Part shown: positions 16,992 to 25,157 of the stretch, piece after piece
How the letters are laid out: each line of letters starts with the position of its first letter
How positions within the stretch are numbered: the first letter of the stretch is position 1
Notes under the pieces: generated by a model
Database searches by the model: none
Told to the model about the DNA's origin: nothing
Seen by the model: the letters and a program-made list of their open reading frames with translations, nothing else
Source of the DNA: Bacillus_CJ salitolerans
Lineage (GTDB): Bacteria > Bacillota > Bacilli > Bacillales > SA4
NCBI RefSeq assembly: GCF_042680805.1
Contig: NZ_JBHUEM010000046.1
Coordinates: 62,001-126,000 of the forward strand
Direction of reading: 5' to 3'
DNA length: 64,000 nucleotides
Program-made: the position numbers and the translations under genes

Positions 16992-17028
16992 AGGCTAAAG
17001 GGGGCTTTACACAACAGCTTATATTACA
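16992..17028 (+). repeat. Partial cassette repeat next to the IS110 derivative
   Basis: GGCTAAAGGGGGCTTTACAC followed by AACAGCTTATATTAC matches the variant repeats at 21506 and 22457 (GCACAACA.AGCTTATATTAC). Confidence 0.6.
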
Positions 17029-17137
17029 AAAAAGCAATTCTATAAATAGTAGGCTATGTTATAGGAAAAGGTTGATTTATCGTAAAATGGTAGGGTGACT
17101 TCTATCTTACATCTGGTTTTATAATTTCCAACTGAAC

Positions 17138-17160
17138 TGGATTTTTATGTTAAAATAAGA
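17138..17160 (+). promoter_or_regulatory. Cassette promoter, extended -10
   Basis: GGATTTTTATGTTAAAATAA carries TGnTAAAAT. The same GGAttTTTATGGTA.TAT pattern precedes the genes at 21745, 28758 and 35650. Confidence 0.4.
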
Positions 17161-17216
17161 ATAAGTTTGTGAAGGTGACAGAGGTAAATCAGCATTCTTT
17201 AGTAAGGAGGGATTCT

Positions 17217-18086
17217 TTGAAAGATATAGAGTTAGAATATAAGATAGTTGGTAGTGGGAAGTCTATTCTTATCTTAGAAACAGGGATAGGTGGTTCGTTT
17301 TATAATTGGTATCCTTTTATTCAAGAGATTAAAGAAGACTTTACGATTGTTATGTACCACAGGGCTGGATACGGGAATAGTCCAGTTTCAAAAGAACTTC
17401 GAACAACTAAAAATATTGCTGAGGAACTTTATGAACTTATTGAAAGAATTGGTATTACTGAAAAATTTGTTCTAATTGGACATTCTTTTGGAGGATTGTG
17501 TGTACAGCAGTTCTCTAAAATGTACGCTAACAAAATAAAGGGACTAATCCTTATAGATTCTACCTCGTATAACTTTAACAAGTTATACAATCTTGATATA
17601 CCTGTTATGAATTCCTTAATTTCAATAGATAAGATGGTAGACAACAATATGGAGAACTCTAAAAAATCAAAAGAAGAACTGAATCGGAAATTCAACAAGA
17701 TGATTGTTCATTACGAAAATATTTTACCTTACAGCGAAGCAAAAGATTATGAGGAATTGATAACAAATCCCCTATTCTTTAAGACAATTGCTAAAGAATT
17801 TGAAAACTGGGGTATAAGTAGCAAAAATATTTTAGAAATGGGTGATTTCCCTGACATTCCACTAATAGTAATCGCCAGAGATATAGAAGTATCAGTAAAG
17901 TCTTTTGTTGAACATGACATACCTGTGGAAGAAGCAGTTTTATATGAAGAGGTTTGGCGTGAGTTGCAGATAGAATTATCTCAGCTGTCTAAAAAAGGCG
18001 AGTTAGTTGTCGCTGAAGGAAGTGACCATGACATTCACATAGATAGACCTGATATTGTAATTCAATGTTTAAAAAGGTTTTTATAA
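17217..18086 (+). CDS. Alpha/beta hydrolase
   Basis: 289 residues from a TTG start with AAGGAGG seven bases upstream; a GTG at 17169 would add 16 residues without a good ribosome site. Nucleophile elbow GHSFGG (GxSxG), oxyanion region ETGIGGSFYNW, and a late HDIH with the probable catalytic histidine. A cytoplasmic esterase- or peptidase-type hydrolase; substrate unknown. It ends in a good terminator. Confidence 0.85.
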   Translation: MKDIELEYKIVGSGKSILILETGIGGSFYNWYPFIQEIKEDFTIVMYHRAGYGNSPVSKELRTTKNIAEELYELIERIGITEKFVLIGHSFGGLCVQQFSKMYANKIKGLILIDSTSYNFNKLYNLDIPVMNSLISIDKMVDNNMENSKKSKEELNRKFNKMIVHYENILPYSEAKDYEELITNPLFFKTIAKEFENWGISSKNILEMGDFPDIPLIVIARDIEVSVKSFVEHDIPVEEAVLYEEVWRELQIELSQLSKKGELVVAEGSDHDIHIDRPDIVIQCLKRFL

Positions 18087-18111
18087 CAATGAATTTCTAA
18101 TAGGATAGGTA

Positions 18112-18150
18112 TAAAATGAGCTTGGAAATACATTTTCCCAGCTCATTTTT
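18112..18150 (+). terminator. Rho-independent terminator
   Basis: AAAATGAGCTTGG pairs with CCAGCTCATTTTT around an A/T-rich loop. It ends the hydrolase transcript. Confidence 0.75.
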
Positions 18151-18239
18151 ATGTGCATTCTTAATTATTTTGAAATAACATTTGTTATGGTGTAGTTTAG
18201 TTTAAGAGGAACATATGAAGATAAACTCGAATAGATACT

Positions 18240-18556
18240 CGAAGTTACCTTTTATGGATTGCTTTAGAGGTGAAAGATGATGTAAAAGATATTATATGGT
18301 TTTGTCGTTATAATTTTATTAAGTATGCCATCGTTTACGTAAATGCTAAAAGTAATAAAATCGAAGAGAACTTGAAAAATTGTTACAGAAGTCACTTGCT
18401 TAAGGGGATTTAAAAGTAGCATCTCCATACTTGAATTACTACCATTTAAAAGATGACGCACTAATAAATTTAGGAATAGAAACATTAGAAAAACGAATAG
18501 AAGGAATCATAAGAGCCTATGATTTACGAAAAGTTGGATTTATTGTAAATGAATAG
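18240..18556 (+). pseudogene. Hypothetical gene remnant
   Basis: Two frames must be joined: VKDIIWFCRYNFIKYAIVYV with NAKSNKIEENLKNCYRSHLL, then YLNYYHLKDDALINLGIETL and EKRIEGIIRAYDLRKVGFIV ending at 18556. No family recognised; clearly disrupted. Confidence 0.45.
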
Positions 18557-18589
18557 CAAAAGAGTCTTAATCCGACGTGAGTAAATATT

Positions 18590-18736
18590 CGCACGTACCT
18601 TTCTCAAGCAATAGCAACTGGCCACATGAGAGGGAATGCTATGGTAAGCAGTGATTATGCAATAAAGGTAGTTAATACTCTGACAAATAATTCTTTAGAT
18701 GCTTCAACGCACGAAAGGAAAGACAGTTTAAGATAA
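18590..18736 (+). pseudogene. Short coding remnant
   Basis: TYLSQAIATGHMRGNAMVSS then DYAIKVVNTLTNNSLDASTH is a coding-like stretch without a start. Unknown family. Confidence 0.3.
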
Positions 18737-18779
18737 TAAATGATTTATTGGATTTAAGTTACATACATTGTAAAATAGT

Positions 18780-18857
18780 GTACTTAAATTAACGGGGAGC
18801 TAATCTTAAAGAAGGAGATTGGCTTTTTTCTTACAGTAAAGAGCAGGATAACTTACC
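18780..18857 (+). repeat. Cassette repeat, AGGAGATTGGC type
   Basis: TACTTAAATTAACGGGGAGC, AATCTTAAAGAAGGAGATTG hairpin with T6, CAGTAAAGAGCAGGATAACT. Same core as 4670 and 6778. Confidence 0.85.
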
Positions 18858-18880
18858 AAGAAGAAACATAGTATTATTAA

Positions 18881-19150
18881 TTGTATATAATAATTGGAAG
18901 TAAGAGAATACAATCCCGACTTATTGACTTAATAGAAGATGGTAGAGGGATAATTCCCCTAGAAAGCAATTCTGGAAAGAGAGTAAATGATGCACCAGTT
19001 GGACAAGTTAATGTCCCAATTACATTTCCGTCGAGTGGTATTTGGGAGATTTCCTTAATGGTTGATAAAAATGAATTTAGTAACTTTAAACTTTTTGTTC
19101 CTGAAAAGGCTGAAAAACTAAAGAAGCTAGGAAAAATACCACCCTTATTG
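18881..19150 (+). pseudogene. C-terminal fragment of a DUF4871-like protein
   Basis: The readable part RVNDAPVGQVNVPITFPSSG then IWEISLMVDKNEFSNFKLFV resembles the beta-sandwich C-terminal end of secreted DUF4871-type proteins. There is no signal peptide and no sensible start, and the frame runs on into the next repeat. Probably a truncated gene. Confidence 0.4.
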
Positions 19151-19255
19151 AAGTATCGGGGCAAGAGTGGAATAATGAGTTGTCGATATGTCAACTTGCA
19201 ATGGGATCAGCTGTAGGCTGATCCTTCTTTTTAAAGGGTCGATTAGTTTAGGAAG
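19145..19255 (+). repeat. Cassette repeat, GGGTCG right-end type
   Basis: TTATTGAAGTATCGGGGCAA, GAGTGGAATAATG, hairpin GGGATCAGC/GCTGATCC with T-run, then AAAGGGTCGATTAGTTTAGG. The right end matches the copies at 27131 and 35513. Confidence 0.75.
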
Positions 19256-19359
19256 GAATTTATATTAGTTAGTCGAATATTACCTTAATATTACAAATGG
19301 AGGATGAAGAAATTTGATAAAAGAAATTGATCCTTTATAGTTCCTAGATTATTACATAT

Positions 19360-20014
19360 GAAAAATTTCATAAAATGCATTTTAGAAGAATGCAAAGAGA
19401 TAGGGATGAAATTTTTTTAAGGAATTTTAATATGTCCAAGGATGATCTTGAAACATTGTTGTACTTTGGAATGATAAATATAAAAAGAGACATACATGTG
19501 TTAGAAGAACAACTTAATAAAATGTATAACTGTAATTTTGAGAACTTCATTAAAACAGAACTTGTTCACTTACAGAACAAATACCCTACCAATAAGACTA
19601 TCCATTTAGAATTATATTAGATATTGAAGATGAGTTTGCTATCAGTAAGCTGGGGGGCGTTTCAGCTTTTACTGATTGGAATGGAAAAATGTGTTTTATC
19701 GTTCTTCCAGAAGAAAACATTCGTAAAACTTTACAGTCTGTTAAGCACATGAATTTCATCATCACTGGCGAATAAGTTCGTTAGAAATGAATGAAGAAAA
19801 AGAAACATTACTAGACAGAATGATCCTTGAAGGATTGGCAGAACACTTTGTTGAGAAAGAACTAGGAACTGATTTCTTAGGTCCACACAAAAGTGTTCTA
19901 ACAGAAAAACAGGCTAAATTCGAATCGAACATTGAACAAATTAATATTTATTTAGAAAACACCCCCAAAGTTATGAACAAAATATTTGGCGAGTATTTAA
20001 AGAGATTTATTTAA
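19360..20014 (+). pseudogene. DUF2268-type Zn-dependent protease, frameshifted
   Basis: Pieces in three frames align as one protein: RRMQRDRDEIFLRNFNMSKD (from 19381), IEDEFAISKLGGVSAFTDWN (from about 19630) and LEMNEEKETLLDRMILEGLA (from 19783). In the frame used by the third piece the DNA at about 19752-19770 reads HEFHHHWRISS, the zinc-binding HExxH motif of DUF2268; in the frame of the second piece it is lost. Shifts near 19590 and 19750 break the gene. Confidence 0.6.
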
Positions 20015-20116
20015 AAAAATTTGAAGTTAATAGAAAGATTGTGATTGTTGATGAAACTTTTCTTTTAATGGAGTCTCCTTTGTTCTACTTTCAATAGCAA
20101 GATTGTGAAAAAATGT

Positions 20117-20209
20117 ACTTATTAACGGGTGCGATTATGGAATAAGGAAAGGTACTGTACAAGCAGAATTAGTACCTTGTGGGAGTAAAGAAGCAGGTTA
20201 GATAAAGAG
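20117..20209 (+). repeat. Cassette repeat
   Basis: ACTTATTAACGGGTGCGATT, GGAATAAGG, hairpin GGTACTG...TTAGTACC, GGGAGTAAAGAAGCAGGTTA and GATAAAG. Confidence 0.75.
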
Positions 20210-20398
20210 TCATGGTAAGTATTCTAAACATTCTGTTATAATCAAAAAGATTGATTTGGAAAGGGGGTTTTACCAATGATGATAATCGAACAATAATAAA
20301 TAGGAATAAAGTTAGACAGAATCTACTTGTTCAAGCGTATTCCTTTTTATTTAACCAGGTTAATAAATGAATAATAGTAATTATCGGGAGGAATAGCT

Positions 20399-21436
20399 AT
20401 GAACAAAAATATACAAGAGAAGGTTACAGATATTCAAAACAAGGTTGATTTTTCAGGTTCAGTATTTGTTGGAGACAAAGATAAGGTGTTGCTAGAACAA
20501 AACTTTGGTTATGCAAATCGTTCTGATCAAATAGAAAATAACTCTGCGACACGTTTTGGAATTGCATCTGGATGTAAATTGTTTACTGCAATAGCGGTCT
20601 GTCAACTTGTTGAAAAGGGGAAAATCTCTTTCGACTCTAAATTGACCGATTGTCTTGATATTGAACTAAAACGCTTTGATGAAAAAGTGACTGTCCATCA
20701 TTTACTGACACATACTTCTGGAATACCAGATTATTTCGATGAAGATGAAATGGATGACTTTGAGGAACTTTGGGTTGCAAATCCTATGTATCACATAAGA
20801 AAGTTAAAGGATTTCTTACCACTGTTTCAAGATGAACCTATGAAAGCAAAAGTAGGAGAATCGTTTCACTACAATAATGCTGGTTACATATTATTAGGGT
20901 TAATTGTTGAACAGGCAAGTGGACTTGAATTCTCTGACTACATTCAAGAACACATTTTCAATAAGGCTAATATGACGAATTCTGGGTATTTTGCATTTGA
21001 TTCTCTACCGCCAAATACAGCATTAGGCTATATCGATAAAACTGATGGAACTTGGAAAACAAATATTTATTCATTACCTGTAAAAGGTGGTTCAGATGGT
21101 GGTGCATTTGTAACTGCTAATGATATGTCTAAGTTGTGGACAGCACTTATGAATTATCAACTTTTAAATGAAACGTACACAAATAAACTTTTATCCACTC
21201 ATACACAAGTAAATGACAGTGGCTATTATGGCTATGGTATTTGGATTAAGAAAACCATAGAAAACAATATTCTTAAATATCATATAATGGGTTATGATCC
21301 AGGAGTTAGCTTTCACTCTGCCCATTATCCAGACTTATCCATTAATGTAGTTGTTTGTTCTAATAAGTCGGATGGGGCGTTTGAAATAATGAGTGGAATA
21401 GAAGAAGAATTGGTAAAAATAAAAGACTTAAAATAG
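20399..21436 (+). CDS. Serine hydrolase, beta-lactamase / class C PBP-like
   Basis: 345 residues without a signal peptide. Motif 1 is SGCK (SxxK), motif 2 is YNN (YxN, in FHYNNAGYILLG) and the third region reads MGYDPG. Also HHLLTHTSGIPDY, typical of the AmpC/EstB family. The absence of a signal peptide favours a cytoplasmic esterase or peptidase over a resistance enzyme. ATG after GGGAGGAATAGCT. It ends in a clear terminator. One of the best-preserved cassette genes. Confidence 0.85.
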   Translation: MNKNIQEKVTDIQNKVDFSGSVFVGDKDKVLLEQNFGYANRSDQIENNSATRFGIASGCKLFTAIAVCQLVEKGKISFDSKLTDCLDIELKRFDEKVTVHHLLTHTSGIPDYFDEDEMDDFEELWVANPMYHIRKLKDFLPLFQDEPMKAKVGESFHYNNAGYILLGLIVEQASGLEFSDYIQEHIFNKANMTNSGYFAFDSLPPNTALGYIDKTDGTWKTNIYSLPVKGGSDGGAFVTANDMSKLWTALMNYQLLNETYTNKLLSTHTQVNDSGYYGYGIWIKKTIENNILKYHIMGYDPGVSFHSAHYPDLSINVVVCSNKSDGAFEIMSGIEEELVKIKDLK

Positions 21437-21445
21437 AGATGTATT

Positions 21446-21477
21446 AGAAGAGCCCAACTTTTTAGGCTCTTCTTTTT
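21446..21477 (+). terminator. Rho-independent terminator
   Basis: AGAAGAGCCCAA and TTAGGCTCTTCT form the stem, followed by TTTT. Confidence 0.8.
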
Positions 21478-21505
21478 AAATACCTAAAAGATTGTGCAAA
21501 GATGC

Positions 21506-21574
21506 GCTTAAAGTAACGGGTAGCTTTTGCACAACAATAGCTTATATTACGAACGGGTCGGATAGTGTAATAAG
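21506..21574 (+). repeat. Cassette repeat, short tandem-core type
   Basis: GCTTAAAGTAACGGGTAGCT, TTGCACAACAATAGCTTATA and ACGAACGGGTCGGATAGTGT-AATAAG. Here two direct copies of the AACGGG core lie close together with no terminator between. Confidence 0.75.
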
Positions 21575-21696
21575 AGAATCCAGTTGGAAAATAGGGTTAA
21601 AATCAATTAATTTACAGTTAAATCGTGACTATATTCGCCATTTAAAGTGATTCTTTTCTTTTTAAAAACTTCTTTTAGAAAATTTAGAATTTAATA

Positions 21697-21716
21697 TGGA
21701 TTATTATGGTAATATT
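21697..21716 (+). promoter_or_regulatory. Cassette promoter, extended -10
   Basis: GGATTATTATGGTAATATTC includes TGGTAATAT, about 30 bp before the lipoprotein start. It belongs to the same motif class as 17138, 28713 and 35609. Confidence 0.45.
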
Positions 21717-21744
21717 CTTATATATTACTATTGAGGGGGGCTGT

Positions 21745-22449
21745 ATGATTAACGCGTATAAAGCACTTAAGTTTTTTTTATTACTTATATTATTAGTTAT
21801 TCTTATAAGTGGATGTTCAAAAACAGCTGTTGAAACAGTAGATACAACAAAACTACAACAAGAGTTAGAACATGCAAAAGAACTAGTTAGTCAAAAGAAT
21901 ACATCACTATATGAATTAGATCAGAAATATAAAAGATTACAATGGGAAGCAGCCAAAACAAATGAAAAATTAAATGAATTACAACAACAAATTAACACAT
22001 TGGAAGCAGTTCAACATAATTTTTCTATCATTAAAGGTGATATTATTCCTTTACATAATTGGAAGCAAGAAATTAACTTGGTAAATATTCTTGGAGAGCC
22101 ATTATCAGAGGAGCTCACTTCATTAAGTGGAGATGGATTTTCTGGGACGTTTATAAAAGAAGTGAACTATGAAGGTTTAAAAATTGTTTTATTTTCACCA
22201 GATGGAGACTCTTATTGGATTATGAAGATGGATATTGTAAGTAATGAATATATGACTCCAAAGGGAATTAAGGTTGGCGATCATATAGATGCAGCTAAAC
22301 AAGCTTATCCAAATTTAACAATTTCACTGGATGGGATTAGTAAGGAAAATATCGGCTTTTATGAATTAACTTATGATTATAATTATTTAATATTCAAGGT
22401 AGAAAATAGTTTTATCAAAAGTATCCATTTAAAATATGAAATGCCTTAA
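21745..22449 (+). CDS. Lipoprotein with coiled-coil segment
   Basis: 234 residues. Lipobox LVILISGCSK (cysteine near residue 23), then a long heptad-rich helix (about residues 35-90, KLQQELEHAKELVSQKN) and a C-terminal globular domain (GIKVGDHIDAAKQAYPNLTI). Probably on the outer membrane face. GAGGGGGGCTGT before the ATG at 21745. Family not recognised. Confidence 0.75.
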   Translation: MINAYKALKFFLLLILLVILISGCSKTAVETVDTTKLQQELEHAKELVSQKNTSLYELDQKYKRLQWEAAKTNEKLNELQQQINTLEAVQHNFSIIKGDIIPLHNWKQEINLVNILGEPLSEELTSLSGDGFSGTFIKEVNYEGLKIVLFSPDGDSYWIMKMDIVSNEYMTPKGIKVGDHIDAAKQAYPNLTISLDGISKENIGFYELTYDYNYLIFKVENSFIKSIHLKYEMP

Positions 22450-22456
22450 GTCATTT

Positions 22457-22552
22457 TTATTTAACTATCGGGGGGGGGGGGGCTATTGCACAACAGCTAT
22501 ATTCGAACGGGATAAGAATGGAACAAGCAACGGGTCAAAGACTCGTTGCTGT
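22457..22552 (+). repeat. Cassette repeat with a 13-G run
   Basis: ATTTAACTATC is followed by 13 consecutive G, then CTATTGCACAACAGCTATAT, TCGAACGGGATAAGAATGGA and a hairpin AGCAACG/CGTTGCT. Elsewhere the G-run is 3-5 long, so the tract has expanded or is a sequencing error. Confidence 0.7.
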
Positions 22553-22561
22553 TTCATCCGT

Positions 22562-23190
22562 TTAAAAGTATTTTTGATAAAACTCTTTTCTCAGTTTTCC
22601 GCTCAGTTGAGCATAAATACGAGTAGTCTCACTTTTCTCATGCCCTAGAAGGCTTTGAATGACATCGATAGGTGCACCATTATTTAACAGGTGTGTAGCA
22701 ATAACTATGCCTCAATTGATGAGGATAAATCTCTTTATTTATACCAGCCCTGTTTGATATTCTCTTAATAACATATCTCATTTGTGCGATGATCATTCTG
22801 TGTGGAAAGCGTTCCGTAACAAATATAGCTGATTCCATATCAGTCCTTTCATCAAGGTATTTTTTGAGCCAAATATCACATTGGATATTATTAGTTTAGC
22901 GCATAGAGTTAGATCTATAAAATCCCTTTTTAGATGGGCTCACGAAGAAGGCAAACTATCAAAAAACCCAACAAGAAAAATAAATGAACCAAAAATGGGG
23001 AAACGTATCCCTAAGTTTTTAACCGAGCGAAGGCTTTAGATTTTTACTTGATTCAGCTAAATACTGTTTTATCTGATTTGTCGTAATTCATATGCTTTTA
23101 ATGTCTGTGGTGAAAATCCTTCAATTCTCTTATCAGCTTTATAGGCTTTTGCCAGGCTTCTGATAACCTCATTTGTCCTACCTCCGAAAT
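22562..23190 (-). pseudogene. Tyrosine recombinase (integrase), internally inverted and broken
   Basis: On the - strand the C-terminal half reads CDIWLKKYLDERTDMESAIF ... PHQLRHS, a one-base shift, then ATHLLNNGAPIDVIQSLLGH and EKSETTRIYAQLSGKL, ending at 22562. It has the HxLRHS, LLGHE and tyrosine (RIYAQ) active-site boxes. The middle (22887-23070) reads on the + strand: HRVRSIKSLFRWAHEEGKLS, KNPTRKINEPKMGKRIPKFL. The N-terminal core-binding part is again on the - strand (about 23075-23180: AYKADKRIEGFSPQTLKAYE). So one XerC/D-like gene has had its middle flipped. It is the only recombinase of this class in the window. Confidence 0.8.
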
Positions 23191-23348
23191 ATATATAGAA
23201 GGATTATTGACAAAAGAAATGAATAGAAAACTGTAAAGTGTATTTTTAAAATAACCCTTCTTTTAATTATAGAGCAATACAAGTAGAAATTTCGGCTAGC
23301 CCCAATTATTTGTAGATTTTCTCCCTTGAATTTGTCTAAGGAAACAAG

Positions 23349-24016
23349 ATGGAATGGGGTTTAGTACGTGAGCAATATCCCGATAAACTAGTATTAGTTG
23401 AAGCATTATCTACTTCATCAAAAGACAGCGTTCGTACTGTCGAAGAAATGTCCATCATCTCAACTTTTGATGATAACATGTACGCATGGAATGCGTACAA
23501 AAGAGTACATAAAGAAAATCCTGAGAAAGAACTTTATGTATTTCATACCTCCAAAGAAAAGCCAGAAGTTATTGAAAAATTTTTTTATTGGCGTGCGAGG
23601 CCGAAGATGGAGTTAAGAGTTGAAGATGGTCTTCTATTAGACAAGGTGACTCTTGAATATCAAGGTAAAAAATTACAGCTAGATAATGTATTGGTGGACA
23701 CTGGGTGCTCAGATAGTATTTTTGACACTGACTTATTGGCTAAAATAGGTCTCAATGTGGATTATATCAATGGGGTACCTACTACTATGTATGGAGTTGG
23801 TGGAAAAGGCGAGGTCTGTAATCAACAAATTGTCACTGATTTTTATATAGATGGACAAGCCTTAAATCATTTCCACTTCAACTAGGTATAACACAAGATA
23901 TTTACGGATTCGACAGATTTACCGGACTTGATTTTAGGATGGAAACAAGTCTGATAGTTGACTTCTCTGAATTAGTAGTGAGTTATAATGGGTTACAAAA
24001 GCTGCATTTACTATGA
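23349..24016 (+). pseudogene. Retropepsin-like aspartic protease, frameshifted
   Basis: N-terminal domain MEWGLVREQYPDKLVLVEAL ... FHTSKEKPEVIEKF, then a single-domain aspartic protease with the DTG-type active site VLVDTGCSDSIFDTDLLAKI and a flap-like GVPTTMYGVGGKG. The frame stops at 23885, but a one-base shift near 23880 continues it as QLGITQDIYGFDRFTGLDFR to 24016. Probably a complete gene broken by one indel (or a sequencing error). Confidence 0.65.
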
Positions 24017-24024
24017 AAATATTT

Positions 24025-24050
24025 GCCGTCAATTTGACGGTTTTTATTTT
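24025..24050 (+). terminator. Terminator after the aspartic protease
   Basis: GCCGTCAATTTGACGG is a perfect hairpin followed by TTTTTATTTT. Confidence 0.75.
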
Positions 24051-24066
24051 AATCATGATGTACTTT

Positions 24067-24110
24067 AACTAAATTATAGGGGAAACTTCTTTAATAAACA
24101 AAATGAGAGG
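24067..24110 (+). repeat. Degenerate cassette repeat
   Basis: AACTAAATTATAGGGGAAAC then TTCTTTAATAAAC resembles the left arm and first core; no right half is visible. Confidence 0.45.
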
Positions 24111-24237
24111 ATCTGCTGTGCTATAGTTTCATTTTATAATTGGAAGAAGGGCAAAAACCTGTTTTTATTAAGTTAGGTCAAGATTTTTCAGATGAAGTTT
24201 TTATATTTTCGATATTTATAGAGTGGAAGTGATATTT

Positions 24238-24537
24238 GTGTTGAGATGTACCTGGTGTATGAAAAAAATTAAAGATAACAATCCAGTATTCGGACTATGT
24301 GTAAAGTTTGCAGAAGGTATAGATTATTCCGAATCTGAAGGTACAATTATTCAAGTTGGTCTTCGTACTCGCAATACGAGTGTCCCAATGATTGTAACTG
24401 CTAGGGATTCAGAGGCCAAAATTCAAGGTACTGATGGTATTTTTGCTATATGCAGCGAGAAATGTGGTACAAAGATGAAAAATACCCTAGAAAATGAAGT
24501 ATCTTTTAGAGAAATTAAAGATATTTCTCTTGGATGA
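24238..24537 (+). CDS. Putative zinc-ribbon-like small protein
   Basis: 99 residues. An N-terminal CTWC pair and a later CSEKC pair could bind zinc. The middle contains TIIQVGLRTRNTSVPMIVTA. No family name recognised. The start is uncertain: GTG at 24238 with GAAGTGAT upstream is chosen; GTG 24223 and TTG 24241 are alternatives. Confidence 0.55.
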   Translation: MLRCTWCMKKIKDNNPVFGLCVKFAEGIDYSESEGTIIQVGLRTRNTSVPMIVTARDSEAKIQGTDGIFAICSEKCGTKMKNTLENEVSFREIKDISLG

Positions 24538-24584
24538 TAACAAAAGAGATTACAACAGTAAATTGAAAAAGTATATAATGTAAC

Positions 24585-24682
24585 TCAATTTTGACTAAAG
24601 GGGAGCTAATGTGCAACAAGAAAATGCGATCAGCTACGGCTGGTCTTTTGTTTTATAATGAGGTTAGAGGGCAGGTTTATAA
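24585..24682 (+). repeat. Cassette repeat
   Basis: TTTTGACTAAAGGGGAGCTA, TGTGCAACAAG, hairpin GATCAGCTACGGCTGGTC with T-run, then GAGGTTAGAGGGCAGGTTTA and TAAAG. Confidence 0.75.
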
Positions 24683-24699
24683 AGAATTGAGGTGTTTTA

Positions 24700-24957
24700 A
24701 TGAAAATACTTTTTTCCATTCTTTTTTTACAACTAATAACTTTTCTATTATTCTTTATAGATTTCTATACTATGTTCTCACATCAAACAGTAGTACTAAT
24801 ATGGAGTTCATTAGTCCTTATAGGTTTTTTCTACGGTTTCAAAGGGGTAATCAAGTATAAAGAAGATGTTAGGATGTTTATGTTATCAACTACGACGGTA
24901 ATAACGAGTGTTTGCTTATTGTTCTTTATGTATTTAATTATTTTGTCATCAATGTAA
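24700..24957 (+). CDS. Small integral membrane protein, 85 aa
   Basis: Two or three hydrophobic helices (ILFSILFLQLITFLLFFI, VLIWSSLVLIGFFYG, TVITSVCLLFFMYLIIL) with few charged residues. GAGGTGTTTTA precedes the ATG. No family recognised. Flanked by repeats on both sides. Confidence 0.6.
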   Translation: MKILFSILFLQLITFLLFFIDFYTMFSHQTVVLIWSSLVLIGFFYGFKGVIKYKEDVRMFMLSTTTVITSVCLLFFMYLIILSSM

Positions 24958-25005
24958 TAAAACAATGTTCGAACAGAAAGGGATTGATATCGTCTGAATT
25001 TATAA

Positions 25006-25080
25006 TTTTTGATTAACGGGTGCTAATCTTCAAGAAGGAGATTGGCTTTTTTGTTGAAGTAAAGAGCAGTTTAGCATAAT
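25006..25080 (+). repeat. Cassette repeat, AGGAGATTGGC type
   Basis: TTTTTGATTAACGGGTGCTA, ATCTTCAAGAAGGAGATTGG hairpin with T6, GTTGAAGTAAAGAGCAGTTT and AGCATAATT. Same core as 4670, 6778 and 18780. Confidence 0.85.
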
Positions 25081-25157
25081 TAGAATTTACCTTAAATTAC
25101 CAAGAAACAAGTGTGGTCTAAGCTCGTATATTAGGTAACTGAAATAGGGGGGATTTA

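Noticed and set aside
16895..17098. A 67-codon + strand frame
   Set aside because: It lies in the noncoding left end of the IS110 derivative and a repeat, has no ribosome site and no plausible protein composition.
20399..21436. Beta-lactamase antibiotic resistance gene
   Set aside because: The fold and motifs fit the broad serine hydrolase family, but there is no signal peptide and no feature specific to a resistance enzyme.
22436..22648. A 70-codon + strand frame after the lipoprotein
   Set aside because: It runs through the 13-G repeat and the antisense of the integrase C-terminus.
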